Part shown: positions 25,301 through 31,300 of the stretch, piece by piece
Layout: each line of letters begins with the position of its first letter
Position numbering within the stretch: position 1 is the first letter of the stretch
DNA from: Steromphala cineraria
Taxonomy: Eukaryota > Mollusca > Gastropoda > Trochida > Trochidae
Reading direction: 5' to 3'
Length of the DNA: 64,000 nt
Assembly: GCA_916613615.1 (NCBI GenBank)
Contig: OU744736.1
Coordinates: 8,133,724-8,197,723, forward strand
The notes under the pieces: generated by a model
What the model saw: the letters and a program-made list of their open reading frames with translations, nothing else
Database searches by the model: none
What the model was told of the DNA's origin: nothing
Translations under genes and position numbers: made by a program

Positions 25301-28300
25301 CACAATGCAGTGAGAACTCCTATGGTGTCAAGTGTCCAATAGGTAAATATCCACAATGCAGTGAGAACTCCTATGGTGTCAAGTGTCCAATAGGTAAATA
25401 TCCACAATGCAGTGTGAGAACTCCTATGGTGTCAAGTGTCCAATAGGTAAATATCCACAATGCAGTGAGAACTCCTATGGTGTCAAGTGTCCAATAGGTA
25501 AATATCCACAATGCAGTGAGAACTCCTATGGTGTCAAGTGTCCAATAGGTAAATATCCACAATGCAGTGAGAACTCCTATGGTGTCAAGTGTCCAATAGG
25601 TAAATATCCACAATGCAGTGAGAACTCCTATGGTGTCAAGTGTCCAATAGGTAAATATCCACAATGCAGTGAGAACTCCTATGGTGTCAAGTGTCCAATA
25701 GGTAAATATCCACAATGCAGTGAGAACTCCTATGGTGTCAAGTGTCCAATAGGTAAATATCCACAATGCAGTGAGAACTCCTATGGTGTCAAGTGTCCAA
25801 TAGGAAAATATCCACAATGCAGTGAGAACTCCTATGGTGTCAAGTGTCCAATAGGTAAATATCCACAATGCAGTGAGAACTCCTATGGTGTCAAGTGTCC
25901 AATAGGTAAATATCCACAATGCAGTGAGAACTCCTATGGTGTCAAGTGTCCAATAGGTAAATATCCACAATGCAGTGAGAACTCCTATGGTGTCAAGTGT
26001 CCAATAGGTAAATATCCACAATGCAGTGAGAACTCCTATGGTGTCAAGTGTCCAATAGGTAAATATCCACAATGCATAAACCTTGTGTCATCATCCAACT
26101 ACATCTGCGTTTACTCGTTTATTGAGCTCCAACACAAACCCTGATATCCATTGGACCAAAACCCTTGATATATTTACGACATCATTTAGTATTCTCAAGG
26201 TTTGTAGACCGGTGCACAGACGACTGCAGGGCAAGAGGTTGTCTGATGTTTAGAGTTTATGAATATCATTAAACTGGATGTCTTTAAGTATTCTCTGTTA
26301 AATTACTGTGAGGAAAGTCTTATCGAGGTTAAATATTTTAATTTTGATGCCAAATTATTTTTTTTATCCCACTGTTATGTAATTTGGCGTGATGTAGTCA
26401 TTACCTGTCAGTCGTTTATACATGTATTATTTGTTTCCTGAGCATAACTCCAAAACTAGCAACACAAGACCTAGCTCATTGAGTGAGTGAGTGAGTTATT
26501 GTTTTTGCTGGGGCAATATTTCTGCCATTAGCGGCGTGCCCAGCTCATTGAAACTTGGTGCCTTTGAGAATTTTCACTGCTTCAGAGTGTTATTTTTGCC
26601 GGTTTTCATGGAAACAGAACTTAGAATTTTGTTGCCGGGGCACAACTCCAAAACTATAAGACCTAGCTATTGACACTTGCAATATGGATCAGTCAGCATG
26701 TGAAAATGTGCCTTTTTGGATTTGCAACATCTTTGTATTTTTTTTGGGTGGTTTCCATGGAATCATAACACAAAAGAATTTTTGCCAGGAACATAACTCC
26801 AAAACTATTTGACCTTATTTTCTTTAATTTTGCAACTATGATGATAACATTACCAGTATATCATATTAGTATCCACGACATTCTACATTTAAGACATTCG
26901 TGCTTTGGAAAACAATAATTTAGGCGCTCATGTCATAAACACAGTATGTCATGGACACTCCAATAATATCCTCTATTTGTAGACAAGTGCAAGGACGACT
27001 GCAGAGCCAGCTACAAGGTTGCAGGAAGCTGCGGCGCCTATGTGCAGTGCTACGAGGACAAGTCAGAGTTCCAGTGTTGCCCTCGATCCTATATGTACGT
27101 GCCTGGCAAGGGATGTCGCTTCAACCTGCAGTGTGACGAGTTCTGTAACAACCCATGGGTCAACAACAGTAAGCGTGATGAGTCTAAACTCCCTTCCTTA
27201 CACTGGAAGAAGGATATTATCCAATTGTCCATTAATTGAAGGGTTTCGAGGGTGAAACCCCCCTTCCTCAACCCCTTTCTTCAATAGGTGCCCCTCCCCC
27301 TTGTTATGCAATTATCCATTAATTGAAGGGTGTCCAGGGTGAAACCTCCCTCCCTAAATCCCCCTTTTCAATAGGTGACCTCCCCCCCCATCCCCCCATG
27401 TTATCCAATCATTCATTAATTGAAGTTTTTCAAGGATGAAACCCCCAACTTCGCCTTCCTCATCCCCTTTCTTCAATAGGTCACCCCCCCCCCCCCCCCC
27501 CCCCCGCCCCATGTTCTCAAATTATCCATTAATTGAAGGGTGTTGAGGGTGAAACCCCCCCTCCCTCAATCCCCCTTTTCAATAGGTCACCCCCCCCCCC
27601 CATGTTATCTAATTATCCATTAATTGATGTGTGTTGAGGGTGAAACCCCCACTCAATCCCCCTCCCTCAATCCCCCTTTTCAAAGGCGACCTCCCCGAAT
27701 ATTATCGAACTATCCATTAATTGAAGGGTGTTGAGGGTGAAACCCCCCCCCTCCCTCAATCCCCCAATCCCCCTTTTAAGGTGACCTCCCCGAATATTAT
27801 CGAACTATCCATTAATTGAAGGGTGTCGAGGGTGAAAAACCCCTCCTCCCTCAATCCCCCTTTTCAATAGCTGACCTCCCCGAATATTATCGAACTATCC
27901 ATTCATTGAAGGGTGATGAGGGTGAAACCCCCCTACTCTTTTTGACCACTCATCTGTTTCAAGATTTCTGGATCTGCCACAACCTTATACCTTTGTTGCA
28001 ATTGTTCAAAATGCGTAAACTTATTTGCTTATTGTTCAGGGTGACAGCAAATATCTCTTTTGAATATTAGCAATCAGTGACCTTGTTTTCTCTCCTTATT
28101 TACAGATAATAAATATTTAAAAATGATTGAATATAATGATTTGGGGCCCCGTCCCAAAAAACTTTGGAGGCGGAATTAATTGATCAACATTCCCCCTCCC
28201 CCAACATTAATTTTGAATTTATTTTTATAAATGAAACGTTAAATTAGTGATTCCAAGGTTTTACAAATAAAATTATTTATGAAGAAATGTAGATCTTAAG

Positions 28301-31300
28301 CATATCAAAGTAATAATTTGAATACAAGGTGTTTGTTGATATTGTTTGTATTTATTCATTTCTTCTTTGTTGCAGATCATTGCATGAGGAGACCAGTGGA
28401 CAATGTTCCTAATCGGTTCCGCATGTTTGCCGGAGATTTGGGATGGCAGGCATCTACCTGTCCTGGGAACTCTGTGTTTGATCTTCTCTCCTGTGAATGT
28501 AAAACCAAGGATTCGGGTATGCAATATTATAGTTAATTCTCATAATTGAAGGTAAAAGTTACCATGTGTCCAAGTTTGACATGGAGGTTTATCAAGTGCC
28601 GAGCTAAAAAAACAAACAAGATTGACCTGTATTGATGAATGTTGAGCAGATTTCGCTTTGCAAGTCGAGATAAAAAAAAAATGGCATTGTCAAATTGCCT
28701 TTCTGGTACTAACATTTGTTAAATAGAATCTCCTTTTTACATCCACTTTGGTGTTGGATACATTTGATGATGAGAATTCAATAACATTGATTCTATGAAG
28801 TATGCTATCCAGTAGAACCTGAAATCATACTTTACTGCACTCAAAATATTGCATTTAGCTTCTGTAGGTATGAGCCGTTACCCCAATCTATGCACTATAT
28901 ATATAACCCTTTATTTGACAGCTTGTAACCCATCCTATTCCGTAACATTCCGGACACAGCAGTCACTGATAACCAGAAATATCCAGTTTGGCAACAGCAT
29001 GGCCACCTTCCAAAGAAACAGCCGACTTACGCTCAAAGTCACCGCTCAGGAACGAAGCTACCCAGTAGGAATGAAGTTCAGATATCGAGAAACTGCCGTA
29101 AATTCTGAATGGCGTGTGCTGGTCACCAACGATAACTGCAACCAAAAAGTCAACCTGAAGATTGCCCTGGATGAGGATAACGAACTCCAGATACACCTGA
29201 CCACCTGGTATGGTGACGTCAACATTCTCACGCTCTCCACTCAGGTAAACATAATCTGTGTCTTATTTCATGTGTGCACCAATGCAAATATTGCAAACTC
29301 TCTTGTCATAACCACGTTATCAACACAATACAATGACATCTACATTCTCACTCTCTTAACTCAGGTAAAATAAACATAATCTGTGTCAAACTATCATATG
29401 TGCATCAATGTTGGCTATCATTATCAACATGGTATGATGACATCAACATTCTCACTCTCTCCACTCAGGTAAACATGATCTGTGTCTCATTATCATGTGT
29501 GCAACTATGCAAATATTGCTTGTATTGTTAAAGAAACATATCCATAAACTTGTGTGTCATGACTACTTTATCAACATATATGTTGACGTCAACAATATCA
29601 CGCTCTTTGCTCAGGTAAGATATAATCTGTGTATAGTTATCATGTATGCAATACTATTATTTCAAAAGTGTTATGTTGGCAAGCAAGCTGCTACGTAGAT
29701 TCACTGTGCCTTTGGCAGCACTGATAGTACAATTCCGCCAGGGTAATAATATGTAGCTGTTTGAGCAACTGCGTAGCAGATGGATATACCGGTATGCGCA
29801 TTATAAGTGGACTATTTTTATTTATTATGTTTGAGAGGTATAGATGACTGGAAGACCGTAACGCTGGGGTATGACGGCTTCTCTATTGTCATAACTATAT
29901 TATTGCTATTATGTTTGCAGGGTATGGAGGACTGGAAGACCATGACGCTGGGGTATGACGGCTTCTCTCTTGTCATAACTATATTATTGCTATTATATTG
30001 GCAGGGTATGGAGGACTGGAAGACCTTAACGCTGGTGTATGACGGCTTCTCTCTTGTCATAACTATATTATTGCTATTATGTTGGCAGGGTATGGAGGAC
30101 TGGAAGACCGTGACGCTGGGGTATGACGGCTTCTCTCTTGTCATAACTATATTATTGCTATTATGTTTGCAGGGTATGGAGGACTGGAAGACCATGACGC
30201 TGGGGTATGACGGCTTCTCTCTTGTCATAACTATATTATTGCTATTATATTGGCAGGGTATGGAGGACTGGAAGACCTTAACGCTGGTGTATGACGGCTT
30301 CTCTCTTGTCATAACTATATTATTGCTATTATGTTGGCAGGGTATGGAGGACTGGAAGACCGTGACGCTGGGGTATGACGGCTTCTCTCTTGTCATAACT
30401 ATATTATTACTGTTATGTTGGCAGGGTATGGAGGACTGGAAGACCGTGACGCTGGGGTATGACGGCTTCTCTCTTGTCATAACTATATTATTACTGTTAT
30501 GTTGGCAGGGTATGGAGGACTGGAAGACCGTGACGCTGGGGTATGACGGCTTCTCTCTTGTCATAACTATATTATTACTGTTATGTTGGCAGGGTATGGA
30601 GGACTGGAAGACCGTGACGCTGGGGTATGACGGCTTCTCTCTTGTCATAACTATATTATTACTGTTATGTTGGCAGGGTATGGAGGACTGGAAGACCGTG
30701 ACGCTGGGGTATGACGGCTTCTCTCTTGTCATAACTATATTATTACTGTTATGTTGGCAGGGTATGGAGGACTGGAAGACCGTGACGCTGGGGTATGACG
30801 GCTTCTCTCTTGTCATAACTATATTATTACTGTTATGTTGGCAGGGTATGGAGGACTGGAAGACCGTGACGCTGGGGTATGACGGCTTCTCTCTTGTCAT
30901 AACTATATTATTACTGTTATGTTGGCAGGGTATGGAGGACTGGAAGACCGTGACGCTGGGGTATGACGGCTTCTCTCTTGTCATAACTATATTATTACTG
31001 TTATGTTGGCAGGGTATGGAGGACTGGAAGACCGTGACGCTGGGGTATGACGGCTTCTCTCTCCGTGCACAGGTGCAGTCTGGGGACCAAGTGGTCATGG
31101 GAGAACTCGTCGGTCAGCGCTCTGGTATGTCAGGTTACCCTTGATATATATATTTATTTCTTTGCAGTGGAGGCCATAGGCCCAGTCTACATTTCATATT
31201 CACAGAGCGGTACATGTACATGTATTTCAAGTAAGCATTTGTCATCTCTGAGGCAAAGTTTTCTATACTATTTCTATTTTAATTCCTAGGTTGCCAATTC

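Noticed and set aside
24775..26072. Long minus-strand open frames across the 51-bp array
   Set aside because: They are the complement of a 17-codon repeat unit and have no start context, domain or splice logic. They are open only because the unit length is a multiple of three.
24898..26144. CRISPR-like array because of regularly spaced identical repeats
   Set aside because: There are no unique spacers. Units are directly tandem, seeded by an exon end, and the genome is animal.
29807..31144. 445-codon (+) and 426-codon (-) open frames in the 84-bp array
   Set aside because: The unit is 28 codons, so frames stay open by repetition. The acceptor in each unit and the fit of the last unit to the LamG exon show that this is intron/exon repeat, not a separate hydrophobic protein.
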